Source: Alphaproteobacteria bacterium | GTDB taxonomy: Bacteria; Pseudomonadota; Alphaproteobacteria; UBA8366; Aestuariispiraceae | Direction of reading: 5' to 3' | NCBI GenBank assembly: GCA_033344895.1 | Contig: JAWPMN010000001.1 | Span: 3,480,001-3,544,000 of the forward strand | DNA: 64,000 bases | In this document: positions 22,932 to 31,584 of the stretch, in pieces | Numbering within the stretch: the first letter of the stretch is position 1 | Layout: every line of letters starts with the position of its first letter | Made by a program: the position numbers and the translations under genes | The notes under the pieces: model-generated | Databases searched by the model: none | What the model was told of the DNA's origin: nothing | Seen by the model: only the letters and a program-made list of their open reading frames with translations

Positions 22932-24128
22932 TCAGTCCGCCAGGGTTTCGCGTACCCAGTCGTGGAAGCCCTTCACCCAGTGTTCCTCCGGCATCAGGAC
23001 GCCGTGTTCGTACTTGCGGGATCTCAGACCCAGCTGATTGAGTTCCGATGCATCGCCGTCCTGCTGCATGACCAGAATTCCGAAATCGGTGACCCGTTTC
23101 ATGTCCTCCGGCGACATGCCGTCGAGCGTCGCCTGCGGGAACAGCCATTCGGCGACGATTTCCGTCTCTTCCGGGCCGGTCGGCAGGACCCGAACGGTGC
23201 GCATGTAATCCCGATGCGCCGCGATAAAGACCGATGGTAGGCTGACGAAGTAGCTTTGCCCGCGCTGCAGTTCAGCTTCGGTCAGCCGGTCGAACGTGGC
23301 GCCGACCTGCCTTCCGTCCATCGTCCAGCTTTCGCCGCCGGTTCGCAATCCGCCGGCAAAGCGCGGATCCTTGTCCTCCGCATGATCCTGCCAATGCGGG
23401 TCGTCGCGAACGGCGGAAATCCGGCGACCGTATATGGGCACCAGGTCGCAAAGCTCCGGATGAATGTTGGGGCAATGCAGGCACTCGTTGAAGTTCTCCC
23501 AGAAGACCTTCCAGTTGCACGCCATCCTCTTGCGCCAGACATGCCCGATCTTCAGCTCTTCCATCGGCCAATGATCGATCCGGTCGCTGCCGCGCTCAAA
23601 CCCTTCTTCCAGGTTCGGCGGGTCGTCCGCCAGGCAGGCAAAGACACAGCCGCGCCATTCCTGCACCGCAACGGGATAGAGCGGGTAGTCCGCCTTGTCG
23701 AAATCCGGTGCGACCGCGTGGGACGTGGTCGCGATCAGCCGCCCATCCAGGCCATAGGCCCATTGATGGTAGGGGCAGCGGATCGACCGCCCCGCCAGAC
23801 GTCCCTGTTCCTCGACGCACAGTGCCGATCCCCGATGACGGCAGGTATTGTGAAATCCGCGCAGGGTCCCGTCTTCGTCGCGGACCAGGAAAATTCCCTG
23901 ATTTCCGATCGTGAAACGTCGGAAGCTGCGCGATTCCGCTAGGGCGTCACTGTGGCACAGGAATATCCACCGACTGTAGAAGATCCGCTCCAGTTCCACC
24001 CGGTAGATTTCCGGATCCCGGTAATTCCGACCTGGGAGGGTCGGATGGGCTTCCTTAAGTCCGTCGAAATCTTCGCTGCCCGACAGGACACGGCGGTTTG
24101 GTGTGCTGGGCTTCTGATGCAGGGACAT
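22932..24128 (-). CDS. Rieske non-heme-iron oxygenase, alpha subunit
   Basis: From the ATG at 24128 the protein has 398 residues. The Rieske [2Fe-2S] ligands are in NTCRHRGSALC and RCPYHQWAYG (CxH...CxxH). The catalytic mononuclear-iron facial triad is in ENFNECLHCPNIHP (two His) plus a later Asp near DFGILVM. The organisation resembles GbcA-type glycine-betaine monooxygenases and carnitine/stachydrine oxygenases, though the substrate cannot be fixed by eye. Its reductase partner is not in the window. It lies downstream of phnF on the same strand with a 154-base gap, and could be linked to quaternary-amine or phosphonate-derived amine use. Confidence 0.87.
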   Translation of the reverse strand: MSLHQKPSTPNRRVLSGSEDFDGLKEAHPTLPGRNYRDPEIYRVELERIFYSRWIFLCHSDALAESRSFRRFTIGNQGIFLVRDEDGTLRGFHNTCRHRGSALCVEEQGRLAGRSIRCPYHQWAYGLDGRLIATTSHAVAPDFDKADYPLYPVAVQEWRGCVFACLADDPPNLEEGFERGSDRIDHWPMEELKIGHVWRKRMACNWKVFWENFNECLHCPNIHPELCDLVPIYGRRISAVRDDPHWQDHAEDKDPRFAGGLRTGGESWTMDGRQVGATFDRLTEAELQRGQSYFVSLPSVFIAAHRDYMRTVRVLPTGPEETEIVAEWLFPQATLDGMSPEDMKRVTDFGILVMQQDGDASELNQLGLRSRKYEHGVLMPEEHWVKGFHDWVRETLAD

Positions 24129-24282
24129 TGGCGCGGTCTTTCGCGATCGGCAGGGGATATTGTCGGCTCTTGAGACAGGATAGACCGACGCCTTTCCGGT
24201 GCAGGAGCGAAAAATATTCGCCGGTCCTGCAACAGAATTGACCGAAAACCGGGGCTGGCTTTGTCTGCCCGCCGCGACGCGG

Positions 24283-25080
24283 TTACCGATACTCTGAGTC
24301 CGGATTCGCCGTATCGTCCGGTGGCGTACCGGAGCGCTTGATGACGGCATGGTGGTCCAGCGGTTCGCTTTCGACGATCAATTGGGTCCGGTCGCTTGCG
24401 AAATGCGTGATGCCGTATTCGATGGCCCGTCCATCCATGTCGACATTGATGCTCTCGGTCTGAAGTACCGGCCGGGTGGGCGGCTGGTGAAGGTGGGCCG
24501 CAATCTGCCGCGTCGGCATAATTGCGGTAATTCGTGTCGAGAACCTTTTGTAGTCGCTGACGCCGCAGGCCTTCAGGGATTCCGTAATGGAGAGGGTCTG
24601 ACGGAAGACTGGAATGATCTCCGCAAATCGCTTTGCCGGGAAATAGTGCGTGGCGACGCCGATCGGCCGGCCGTCGGCTTCGCTGACCGCTTCGATCAGG
24701 GCGACGGGGGCGCCCTTCCGGATACCAAGATTGCGCGACACAGTGGCGTCGGCGCGTATCTGCTCCGCCCGCAGCAGCGTCTTGCTCGGCAGGCGATTAG
24801 ATTCGGACACATTCTGGGTAAAGCGCGTACGCTCGCCGATCGGGTACTCGACAAGATCACTCTGCACGAAGGTGCCGCGCCCCTGTTCGATGCGCACCTT
24901 ACCCATCTCCTGGAGGAAGGACATGGACCGCCGCACGGTATGGCGGTTCACCGCGAAGCGGCGTGACAGTTCGTTTTCTGTCGGCAGGCGGTCTCCAGGC
25001 TCATAGATGCCCTGGTCGATCTCGGATTCCAGTGTTCCGGCAATCTGACGCCAGATCGGCTCGCCATCGATCGAATACAC
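24283..25080 (-). CDS. phnF: GntR/HutC-family regulator of the phosphonate operon, PhnF
   Basis: A 265-residue regulator. The winged helix-turn-helix (about 10-75) reads GDRLPTENELSRRFAVNRHTVRRSMSFL, and the UTRA ligand-binding domain follows (about 95-240). Its position directly divergent from phnG and its match to the PhnF pattern make the name safe. In other bacteria PhnF represses phn genes and releases DNA when a phosphonate-pathway ligand or phosphate starvation signal appears. The 178-base spacer to phnG contains two TCTAGAC-type palindromes that are good operator candidates. Confidence 0.9.
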   Translation of the reverse strand: MYSIDGEPIWRQIAGTLESEIDQGIYEPGDRLPTENELSRRFAVNRHTVRRSMSFLQEMGKVRIEQGRGTFVQSDLVEYPIGERTRFTQNVSESNRLPSKTLLRAEQIRADATVSRNLGIRKGAPVALIEAVSEADGRPIGVATHYFPAKRFAEIIPVFRQTLSITESLKACGVSDYKRFSTRITAIMPTRQIAAHLHQPPTRPVLQTESINVDMDGRAIEYGITHFASDRTQLIVESEPLDHHAVIKRSGTPPDDTANPDSEYR

Positions 25081-25180
25081 GTTTGAAACTCCCTGTCGGT
25101 CTTACGTCACATTTAATTAACGGCCCGCACCGCACTCCCGGCTTGCGCTCGGCAGTCAAACTCTGCAAAGTGAGTTCATC

Positions 25181-25216
25181 TAGACGTCTATATGAATATT
25201 TGACGCGAGTCTAGAC
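25181..25216. promoter_or_regulatory. Candidate PhnF operators between phnF and phnG
   Basis: Two palindromes share the TCTAGAC core: TAGACGTCTA at 25181-25190 (perfect, 10 bp) and GTCTAGAC at 25209-25216 (perfect, 8 bp), with centres 27 bases apart. Their place, 40-80 bases upstream of phnG and 100-140 upstream of phnF, suits repression of both directions. TTGACG at 25200-25205 could be a -35 element lying between them. Confidence 0.55.
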
Positions 25217-25258
25217 CTTTGGACGGTTTGTCGAGTAACGGCGAAGGGCTGCGAATTC

Positions 25259-25723
25259 ATGTCGAACACAGAAGGCAACGAGTCACAGTCGGCGCGGCAG
25301 CGCTGGATGGGGGCGCTGGCGACTGCGCCATCCCGGCGATTGGCGGAGTTGTGGGATGACCTGCAGGAGGTGCCAGAATACGAGCTCCTCCGGGCGCCGG
25401 AATCCGGCCTGATCATGACGAGGGGCCGAGTGGGGGGCGCCGGAGCGCCCTTCAATATCGGTGAAATGACGGTTACCCGGTGCTCCGTCCGGCTGAAGGA
25501 CGGAACGGTCGGCCACGCGTATCTTGCGGGTCGAGACCGCAAGAAGGCGCAGCAGGCGGCGGTCCTGGACGCCATGCTTCAGCAGCCGGACAAGGCCGGG
25601 GACCTTCGCAGGAAAATCATCGAACCGCTACTGGCGGAGCGGGCCGACAGGGATCGCTGTCGGGCCGCCAAGGTCGCGGCAACGAAGGTCGACTTTTTCA
25701 CCATGGTACGCGGAGAGGACTGA
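25259..25723 (+). CDS. phnG: Carbon-phosphorus lyase core subunit PhnG
   Basis: A 154-residue protein with the PhnG pattern: RQRWMGALATAPSRRLAELW, then LRAPESGLIMTRGRVGGAG, FNIGEMTVTRCSVRL, and the GHAYLAGRDRKKAQQAAVLD segment. PhnG, PhnH, PhnI and PhnJ form the core complex that converts ATP plus alkylphosphonate to ribose-1-phosphonate-triphosphate and then splits the C-P bond. It begins 178 bases from phnF. The first 20 residues are hydrophilic. Five bases separate its stop from phnH, so the genes are co-transcribed. Confidence 0.93.
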   Translation: MSNTEGNESQSARQRWMGALATAPSRRLAELWDDLQEVPEYELLRAPESGLIMTRGRVGGAGAPFNIGEMTVTRCSVRLKDGTVGHAYLAGRDRKKAQQAAVLDAMLQQPDKAGDLRRKIIEPLLAERADRDRCRAAKVAATKVDFFTMVRGED

Positions 25724-25727
25724 CGCG

Positions 25728-26330
25728 ATGACCGTCATGGAGCTATCACCCGGATTTGCAGACCCGGTTCGCGAATCCGCCCTGGCGTTTCGGGCCATGC
25801 TGGATGCAATGTCGAATCCTGGGCGGGTGGTTGAACTGCCGATACTGGCGTCACCGCCAGATCGGTTCAGTTCGGCTGCCACCGTCGTGGCGCTCAGCCT
25901 GCTGGATGCCGATACACCGGTCTGGATCGATCCGGAGCTTCGGTCCGAGGCGGTCGAATCCTACCTTCGCTTTCACGCCGGTTGCCCGATCGTGGAACGC
26001 GCCGATCAATGCCGCTTCGCCTTTCTGACGGCATCCGGTGTGCCGCTGGCGACCGAAACCTTGCCGATCGGTACCCCGGAATACCCGGACCGATCCGCGA
26101 CGGCGGTTGTCCTGTGCAATTCCCTGGCGGGCGGAGAGGTACGGACGTTGCGCGGACCGGGAATAGCGAACCGCACGGACTTTGCGCCTACTGGCTTGTC
26201 GACGGATGGTTGGCAGGCCCTCAGCCGCAATGCAGCCCTGTTCCCGCTGGGCATTGATACGATTTTCGTTTCCGGGAATGCGGTCGCGGCATTGCCCCGC
26301 AGCACGCGGATCTCGGGCGGGGAGGGCTGA
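25728..26330 (+). CDS. phnH: Carbon-phosphorus lyase core subunit PhnH
   Basis: A 200-residue protein from the ATG at 25728, carrying the PhnH hallmarks FRAMLDAMSNPGRVVELP, LLDADTPVWIDPE, IGTPEYPDRSATAVVLC and LRGPGI, and a C-terminal GIDTIFVSGNAVAALPRST segment. The upstream in-frame extension lies inside phnG and is not real. PhnH is a dimeric scaffold subunit of the C-P lyase core complex. It is followed by phnI after three bases. Confidence 0.93.
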   Translation: MTVMELSPGFADPVRESALAFRAMLDAMSNPGRVVELPILASPPDRFSSAATVVALSLLDADTPVWIDPELRSEAVESYLRFHAGCPIVERADQCRFAFLTASGVPLATETLPIGTPEYPDRSATAVVLCNSLAGGEVRTLRGPGIANRTDFAPTGLSTDGWQALSRNAALFPLGIDTIFVSGNAVAALPRSTRISGGEG

Positions 26331-26333
26331 GCC

Positions 26334-27404
26334 ATGTATGTTGCGGTGAAGGGCGGCGAACGTGCCATCGACAATGCGCATGAATTGCTCGCCGAAGATA
26401 GGCGGGGCGATCCGTCGGTCGCGGAACTCAGCATTGTCCAGATCCGGGAGCAGATGAAACTCGCGGTCGATCGCGTGATGACCGAAGGCTCCGTCTATGA
26501 CCGTGATCTGGCGGCGCTGGCGATCAAGCAGGCGCGGGGGGATCTGATCGAGGCGGCGTTCCTGATCCGGGCCTATCGGACCACGCTGGCCCGGTTCGGC
26601 AGCAGCGAGCCGGTGGAGACCGGGAAGATGAAGATCGACCGGCGCATCTCCGCCACCTTCAAGGACATTCCCGGCGGGCAGATTCTGGGGCCGACTTTCG
26701 ACTACACGCACCGTCTGCTGGATTTCAAACTGGCGGCAGATGGTGGCGAGACTGTGACCGCACAGCCCGCCGAACCGCAGCAGGAGCCGACCCCGCATGT
26801 GTTGGACCTGCTTGCCTCCGAGGGTTTGGTCGAAACGCCTGATCCTGCCAATGCGGACACCGAGCCCGCCGATATCACGCGCGAGCCGCCGGAATATCCG
26901 ATGGGGCGCGATGCGCGGCTTCAGAGCCTGGCGCGGGGGGATGAGGGATACCTGCTGGCCCTGGCCTATTCGACACAGCGCGGCTACGGCCGCACGCATC
27001 CCTTTGCCGGCGAAATCCGGGTCGGACGGGTGTCGGTTGAGTTCGTGCCGGAAGAATTGGGCTTTCCGATCGAAATTGGTGAGATCGAACTGACCGAGTG
27101 CAACATGATCAACCAGTTCGCGGGCTCCAAGACTGCCCCCCCACAGTTCACGCGTGGCTACGGGGTCGCTCTGGGCCATGGCGAGCGCAAGTCCATGGCC
27201 ATGGCGCTGGTCGACCGCAGCCTGCGGGCGGGCGAACTGGGCGAGGAACGCAACGCGCCGGCCCAGGACGAGGAGTTTGTCCTGTCCCATTGCGACAACG
27301 TCCAGGCGACGGGCTTCGTCGAACACCTGAAACTACCGCATTACGTCGATTTTCAGTCCGAACTGGAACTGGTTCGTCGCATGCGGATGGAGGCGGCGGA
27401 ATGA
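26334..27404 (+). CDS. phnI: Carbon-phosphorus lyase core subunit PhnI
   Basis: A 356-residue subunit starting MYVAVKGGERAIDNAHELL, typical of PhnI, followed by the RIRAYRTT-type and RRISATFKDIPGGQILGPTFDY segments. PhnI is the nucleosidase that attaches the phosphonate to the ribose of ATP. The LAYSTQRGYGRTHPF and GEIELTECNMINQF motifs agree with the family. Its stop overlaps the phnJ start by four bases (ATGA), indicating tight co-translation. Confidence 0.94.
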   Translation: MYVAVKGGERAIDNAHELLAEDRRGDPSVAELSIVQIREQMKLAVDRVMTEGSVYDRDLAALAIKQARGDLIEAAFLIRAYRTTLARFGSSEPVETGKMKIDRRISATFKDIPGGQILGPTFDYTHRLLDFKLAADGGETVTAQPAEPQQEPTPHVLDLLASEGLVETPDPANADTEPADITREPPEYPMGRDARLQSLARGDEGYLLALAYSTQRGYGRTHPFAGEIRVGRVSVEFVPEELGFPIEIGEIELTECNMINQFAGSKTAPPQFTRGYGVALGHGERKSMAMALVDRSLRAGELGEERNAPAQDEEFVLSHCDNVQATGFVEHLKLPHYVDFQSELELVRRMRMEAAE

Positions 27405-28300
27405 TGACCGATACCAACACCGATACCAACACCGATACCGAGCAGCAGTACAATTTCGCCTATCTGGACGAACAGACGAAACGGATGATCCGGCGCGCCC
27501 TGCTCAAGGCCGTTGCCGTGCCGGGATACCAGGTGCCCTTCGCGGGGCGTGAGATGCCCATGCCCTATGGCTGGGGCACCGGCGGCATTCAGGTTACGGC
27601 TGCGATCCTGAAACAGGACGACACGCTGAAGGTGATCGATCAGGGCGCGGACGATACGACCAATGCCGTCTCGATCCGGAAATTCTTCAAGCGGGTGGCG
27701 AATGTCGCGACCACCGAGAAGACCCGCGAGGCGTCTATCATCCAAACCCGCCACCGCATTCCGGAGGCCCAGTTGGAAGAGGGGCAGATTCTCGTTTTTC
27801 AGGTCCCGATCCCAGAGCCGCTCCGCTTTCTTGAGCCGCGTGAGACGGAGACCCGCAAGATGCATGCGCTTGAAGAGTACGGCCTGATGCATGTGAAACT
27901 GTATGAGGATATCGCGCGGCACGGCCATATCGCGACAACCTATGCCTACCCGGTAAAGGTCGCCGGTCGCTACATCATGGATCCGTCCCCGACGCCGAAA
28001 TTCGATAATCCGAAGATGGATCGGACGCCGGCACTGCAACTCTTCGGCGCCGGTCGGGAGAAGCGCATTTACGCCATCCCGCCCTATACCGATGTCGTCA
28101 GTCTGGACTTCGAGGATCACCCCTTCGAGGTTCAGAAATGGGATCGGCCCTGCGCCCTGTGCGGGGCGACCGACAGTTTCTTGGATGAGGTCATCATGGA
28201 CGATCAAGGCACGCGGATGTTCGTGTGTTCCGATACGGATCATTGCACGGAACGGCGGGAAGACGGCCATGCCGGCCCGGCACGGGAGGCGGCGGAATGA
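27401..28300 (+). CDS. phnJ: Radical-SAM carbon-phosphorus lyase PhnJ
   Basis: A 299-residue radical SAM enzyme that cleaves the C-P bond. The unusual CX2CX21C cluster ligands typical of PhnJ are Cys251, Cys254 and Cys276, and Cys282 in SDTDHC is the candidate substrate-radical cysteine. Other family pieces are LLKAVAVPGYQVPFAGREMP and PYGWGTGGIQVTAAI. The N-terminus carries a 12-base repeat unit encoding TDTN two and a half times. Because 12 is a multiple of three, copy changes would not break the frame. Overlaps phnI and phnK by four bases each. Confidence 0.95.
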   Translation: MMTDTNTDTNTDTEQQYNFAYLDEQTKRMIRRALLKAVAVPGYQVPFAGREMPMPYGWGTGGIQVTAAILKQDDTLKVIDQGADDTTNAVSIRKFFKRVANVATTEKTREASIIQTRHRIPEAQLEEGQILVFQVPIPEPLRFLEPRETETRKMHALEEYGLMHVKLYEDIARHGHIATTYAYPVKVAGRYIMDPSPTPKFDNPKMDRTPALQLFGAGREKRIYAIPPYTDVVSLDFEDHPFEVQKWDRPCALCGATDSFLDEVIMDDQGTRMFVCSDTDHCTERREDGHAGPAREAAE

Positions 28301-29076
28301 GTGCAGAGCAAACCCTGCTGTCGGTTGACGGGCTGGAAAAGCACTATGGTGCGCATCTTGGCTGCGCGGAAGTGTCGTTCGACCTCTTTCCGGGCGAGGT
28401 CATCGGAATTGTCGGGGAGTCCGGGTCGGGCAAGACCACACTGCTGAACTGCCTTGCCGGTCGCCTGGTGCCGGATTCGGGGCGTGTCCTCTACACGGAC
28501 CGGACGGGTACGGTGCTGGACGTGCATGGCGTGTCGGAATCGCAACGGCGCCTCCTGATGCGGACGGACTGGGCCTTCGTTCACCAGAACCCGCGGGACG
28601 GCCTGCGCATGGGGGTCAGCGCCGGCGGCAATGTCGGTGAGCGGCTGATGGCCGTCGGCGCCCGGCATTATGGCACGATCCGAAGCCAGGCCATCGATTG
28701 GCTGGAGAAGACAGAGGTCGATACGGGGCGCGTCGATGATCGTCCGGACACGTTTTCCGGCGGCATGCAGCAGCGCCTTCAGATTGCGCGCAACCTCGTG
28801 ACAGGGCCTCGACTGGTCTTCATGGATGAGCCGACCGGCGGGCTGGACGTGTCCGTTCAGGCGCGTCTTCTCGATCTGTTGCGCCGCCTAGTCTCGGAAA
28901 TGGGCCTGAGTGCGATCGTTGTCACCCATGACCTGGCGGTGGCCCGGCTGCTGTCGCATCGGTTGATGGTGATGCGGCGCGGCCATGTCGTGGAACAGGG
29001 ACTGACCGATCAGGTCCTCGACGATCCGCAGCACGCATACACGCAATTGCTGGTTTCCTCCGTCCTGCAGCCCTAG
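28297..29076 (+). CDS. phnK: Phosphonate ABC-type ATPase PhnK
   Basis: A 259-residue ABC ATPase from the ATG at 28297: Walker A GESGSGKTTLLN, signature FSGGMQQRLQIARNL, Walker B LVFMDEPTGGLD and His switch VVTHDLA. PhnK binds the C-P lyase core complex rather than a membrane channel and acts with PhnL in complex turnover. The last residues (LLVSSVLQP) are typical. The 12-base gap to phnL and four-base overlap with phnJ place it in the operon. Confidence 0.93.
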   Translation: MSAEQTLLSVDGLEKHYGAHLGCAEVSFDLFPGEVIGIVGESGSGKTTLLNCLAGRLVPDSGRVLYTDRTGTVLDVHGVSESQRRLLMRTDWAFVHQNPRDGLRMGVSAGGNVGERLMAVGARHYGTIRSQAIDWLEKTEVDTGRVDDRPDTFSGGMQQRLQIARNLVTGPRLVFMDEPTGGLDVSVQARLLDLLRRLVSEMGLSAIVVTHDLAVARLLSHRLMVMRRGHVVEQGLTDQVLDDPQHAYTQLLVSSVLQP

Positions 29077-29088
29077 GAGCGGCCTGAC

Positions 29089-29790
29089 ATGTCGAATGAA
29101 ATGATCCGCCTTGCCAACGTTGCGAAGTCCTTCACGCTGCACAACCAGGAGGGGGCTTCCCTTCCGGTCTTTGCGAACCTGTCCCTGTCGGTGTCCGCAG
29201 GGGAGTGCGTCGCACTGGCGGGACCTTCCGGAAAGGGAAAGTCTACGCTGATGCGTATGATCTACGGGAACTATCTGTGCCCAGCCGGGTCGATCGAGAT
29301 TCGGCGTGACGGGGAATGGATTGACGTAGCAGCGGCCGATCCGCGTGGCATTCTCGATCTGCGGCGTTGGACATTGGGCTATATCAGCCAGTTTCTGCGC
29401 GTCGTTCCGCGGGTGTCCACGCTGGACGTCGTTGCCGAACCGCTGGTGTCCCGCGGAGTTTCCGCAGACGAGGCCGCAGAGAGGGCGGCGGCCATCCTGT
29501 CCCGTCTGAATCTGCCGGAATCGCTGTGGCATCTGGCACCAGCCACCTTTTCCGGAGGCGAGCAGCAACGTGTGAACATTGCCAGGGGCTTTGTCGCGCC
29601 GTACCCGGTGATGCTGCTGGACGAGCCGACGGCGTCGCTGGACCAGACCAATCGTGAAGCCGTTCTGGAACTGATACGGGAAGCCAAGTCGAACGGTTCC
29701 GCCCTGATTGGCATCTTTCATGATGCTGAAACACGAAATGCCGTATGTGACCGGGAATTCGAAATCGGCGCCTTTGCCGCTGCAGCCTGA
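29089..29790 (+). CDS. phnL: Phosphonate ABC-type ATPase PhnL
   Basis: A 233-residue ATPase: Walker A GPSGKGKSTLMRM, signature FSGGEQQRVNIARGF, Walker B VMLLDEPTASLD, and a switch His in IGIFHDAETR. The HNQEGASLPVF and ANLSLSVSAGECVALAG segments match PhnL. Together with PhnK it forms a non-transporter ABC pair on the PhnGHIJ complex. The stop is 17 bases before phnM, and the phnM ribosome site (GAGGAG) overlaps the end of phnL. Confidence 0.92.
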   Translation: MSNEMIRLANVAKSFTLHNQEGASLPVFANLSLSVSAGECVALAGPSGKGKSTLMRMIYGNYLCPAGSIEIRRDGEWIDVAAADPRGILDLRRWTLGYISQFLRVVPRVSTLDVVAEPLVSRGVSADEAAERAAAILSRLNLPESLWHLAPATFSGGEQQRVNIARGFVAPYPVMLLDEPTASLDQTNREAVLELIREAKSNGSALIGIFHDAETRNAVCDREFEIGAFAAAA

Positions 29791-29807
29791 GGAGCAATCA
29801 ATCCACC

Positions 29808-31031
29808 ATGCCGATCGACGATTTGTATGAGGTAAGCGACCTTTCCGACGAAGCCGGTCATGACGACCGAAGCGGCGGCGACGAAGCAATTTTTGCCAAT
29901 GCCCGCCTGATCCTGACAGACCGCGTACAACTCGGAAACGTCACGGTTCAGGACGGCAGGATCGTGGAAATCGGCGATGGCGATTTCGTTCCCCGTGGGG
30001 CGGGCGCGACCGTGATCGATTGCAACGGCGATTATCTGATGCCGGGCATGGTCGAACTGCATACGGACAATATCGAGAAACATCTGCTGCCGCGGCCGGG
30101 CGCAATGTGGCCGTCATTGCCGGCGGCCGTGGCCCATGACATGCAGGTTATCGCCGCTGGTATCACGACCGTGTATGACAGCGTGGCCGTTGGCGCCTTT
30201 GACGAGGCAGGCCTGCGGCTCAGGGCGTTGCAGTCGATCTGCGACGCCTTGGAGGAAGGGGAGCGCCATGCCCTGTTCAAGGCACGCCACAAGATCCATC
30301 TGCGTTGTGAAGTGGCCTTCGGCGGCGTGGAGGAGTTGCTGCCACCGCTGATCCGGCGCCCCCTGGTTGGTCTGCTGTCGGTCATGGACCATACTCCGGG
30401 ACAGCGGCAGTTCGTCAATGAAGCGAAGTATGTCGAATACTATCAGGGCAAACACGGCTTCACCGATGCCGAAATGGCTGCCTATATCGTCGACCGCAAG
30501 CGTGACCAGGTGCTGCACAGCGCGCGGAACCGTCGATATGTCGTCGATCTGGCGCAGGCCCATGGTCATGCCCTGGCCAGCCATGACGACGCAACGCCGG
30601 ACCATGTTCAGGAGGCGGTTCAGGACAAGATGACGATTGCCGAGTTTCCAACGACGGTGGCGGCGGCCAGAGCGTCCCACGAGAATGGGCTCGCGGTCCT
30701 GATGGGGGCGCCCAACTTGGTGCGGGGCGGATCGCATTCCGGCAATGTGGCGGCCGCGGAACTGGCGGCGCTGGGATATCTGGACATCCTTTCCAGCGAC
30801 TATGTGCCCGCCAGCCTGATTCATGCGGCATTTCTGTTGGCCGACCAGATTGATGGCATTGATCTGCCTCACGCGGTTGCGACGGTTACTGCCAACCCGG
30901 CGCGGGCGGCAGGTCTTGAGGACCGGGGGATAATTGCGGCCGGCCGGATCGCGGACCTCGTCCGGGTTCGGGCGACCGACCATCATCCGATCATTCGCGG
31001 CGTATGGCGCGGCGGTGAACGGGTCGCCTGA
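29808..31031 (+). CDS. phnM: Ribose-1-phosphonate-triphosphate diphosphatase PhnM
   Basis: A 407-residue amidohydrolase-fold enzyme. Metal ligands include His in GMVELHTDNIEKHLLPRPGA and the later HALASHDDATPDHVQEA. The sequences VMDHTPGQRQF and MGAPNLVRGGSHSGNVAA are PhnM-specific. It removes pyrophosphate from 5-triphosphoribosyl-1-phosphonate to make the PhnJ substrate. The start carries about 25 extra acidic residues before IFANARLILTDRVQLG. No internal Met is available, so the longer form is kept. phnN follows after four bases. Confidence 0.94.
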   Translation: MPIDDLYEVSDLSDEAGHDDRSGGDEAIFANARLILTDRVQLGNVTVQDGRIVEIGDGDFVPRGAGATVIDCNGDYLMPGMVELHTDNIEKHLLPRPGAMWPSLPAAVAHDMQVIAAGITTVYDSVAVGAFDEAGLRLRALQSICDALEEGERHALFKARHKIHLRCEVAFGGVEELLPPLIRRPLVGLLSVMDHTPGQRQFVNEAKYVEYYQGKHGFTDAEMAAYIVDRKRDQVLHSARNRRYVVDLAQAHGHALASHDDATPDHVQEAVQDKMTIAEFPTTVAAARASHENGLAVLMGAPNLVRGGSHSGNVAAAELAALGYLDILSSDYVPASLIHAAFLLADQIDGIDLPHAVATVTANPARAAGLEDRGIIAAGRIADLVRVRATDHHPIIRGVWRGGERVA

Positions 31032-31035
31032 TCCG

Positions 31036-31584
31036 ATGCCGGGATGCTTCATCGGGGTCGTCGGTCCGTCGGGGGCAGGCAAGGACAGCCTGATCGATGC
31101 GGCGAGACGCCATTTCCGGGACGACGGGCCCGTTGTTTTTGCCCGTCGCGTCATCACTCGTCCTGCCGGGGCGGGCGGCGAGGATCACGTCGCCCTCGGG
31201 GCCGATGCGTTCGAGGATGCGGCTGCGGCCGGTGCCTTTGCGCTGCATTGGCAGGCGCACGGTCTGCGCTACGGCATCCCGATCGAGGTCGATGCCGCGA
31301 TTGCCAGGGGGGCAGCCGCCGTCGCCAATCTGTCCCGCAGTGTCATCGACGACGTGCGCCGCCGGTATGTGAACCGACGCATCATTGTCGTCACGGCGGA
31401 TACGAATGTTCTGGCACGCCGTCTTGCCGCGAGGGGGCGCGAGTCGGCCGAGGATATTGCGCAACGCCTGCGCAGGGCGCCGTATGGATTGCCATCGGGC
31501 GAGGACGTCGTCGTGATTGGCAACAATGGTAGCCTTGAAGCTGCGGAATCCGCCTTCATCGAGGCCATTCAGGGCGTACTCTGA
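31036..31584 (+). CDS. phnN: Ribose 1,5-bisphosphate phosphokinase PhnN
   Basis: A 182-residue P-loop kinase from the ATG at 31036: FIGVVGPSGAGKDSLIDAAR, then FARRVITRPAGAGGEDHVAL, and a GMP-kinase-like lid. PhnN makes phosphoribosyl pyrophosphate from ribose 1,5-bisphosphate, the last step of C-P lyase carbon-phosphate recovery. Four bases follow phnM. Its last 16 bases overlap, tail to tail, the end of the opposing DUF1045 gene. Confidence 0.92.
   Translation: MPGCFIGVVGPSGAGKDSLIDAARRHFRDDGPVVFARRVITRPAGAGGEDHVALGADAFEDAAAAGAFALHWQAHGLRYGIPIEVDAAIARGAAAVANLSRSVIDDVRRRYVNRRIIVVTADTNVLARRLAARGRESAEDIAQRLRRAPYGLPSGEDVVVIGNNGSLEAAESAFIEAIQGVL

Noticed and set aside
27401-27450. Phase-variable repeat switch in phnJ
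   Set aside because: The unit is 12 bases, so gain or loss keeps the frame, and only about two and a half copies are present.
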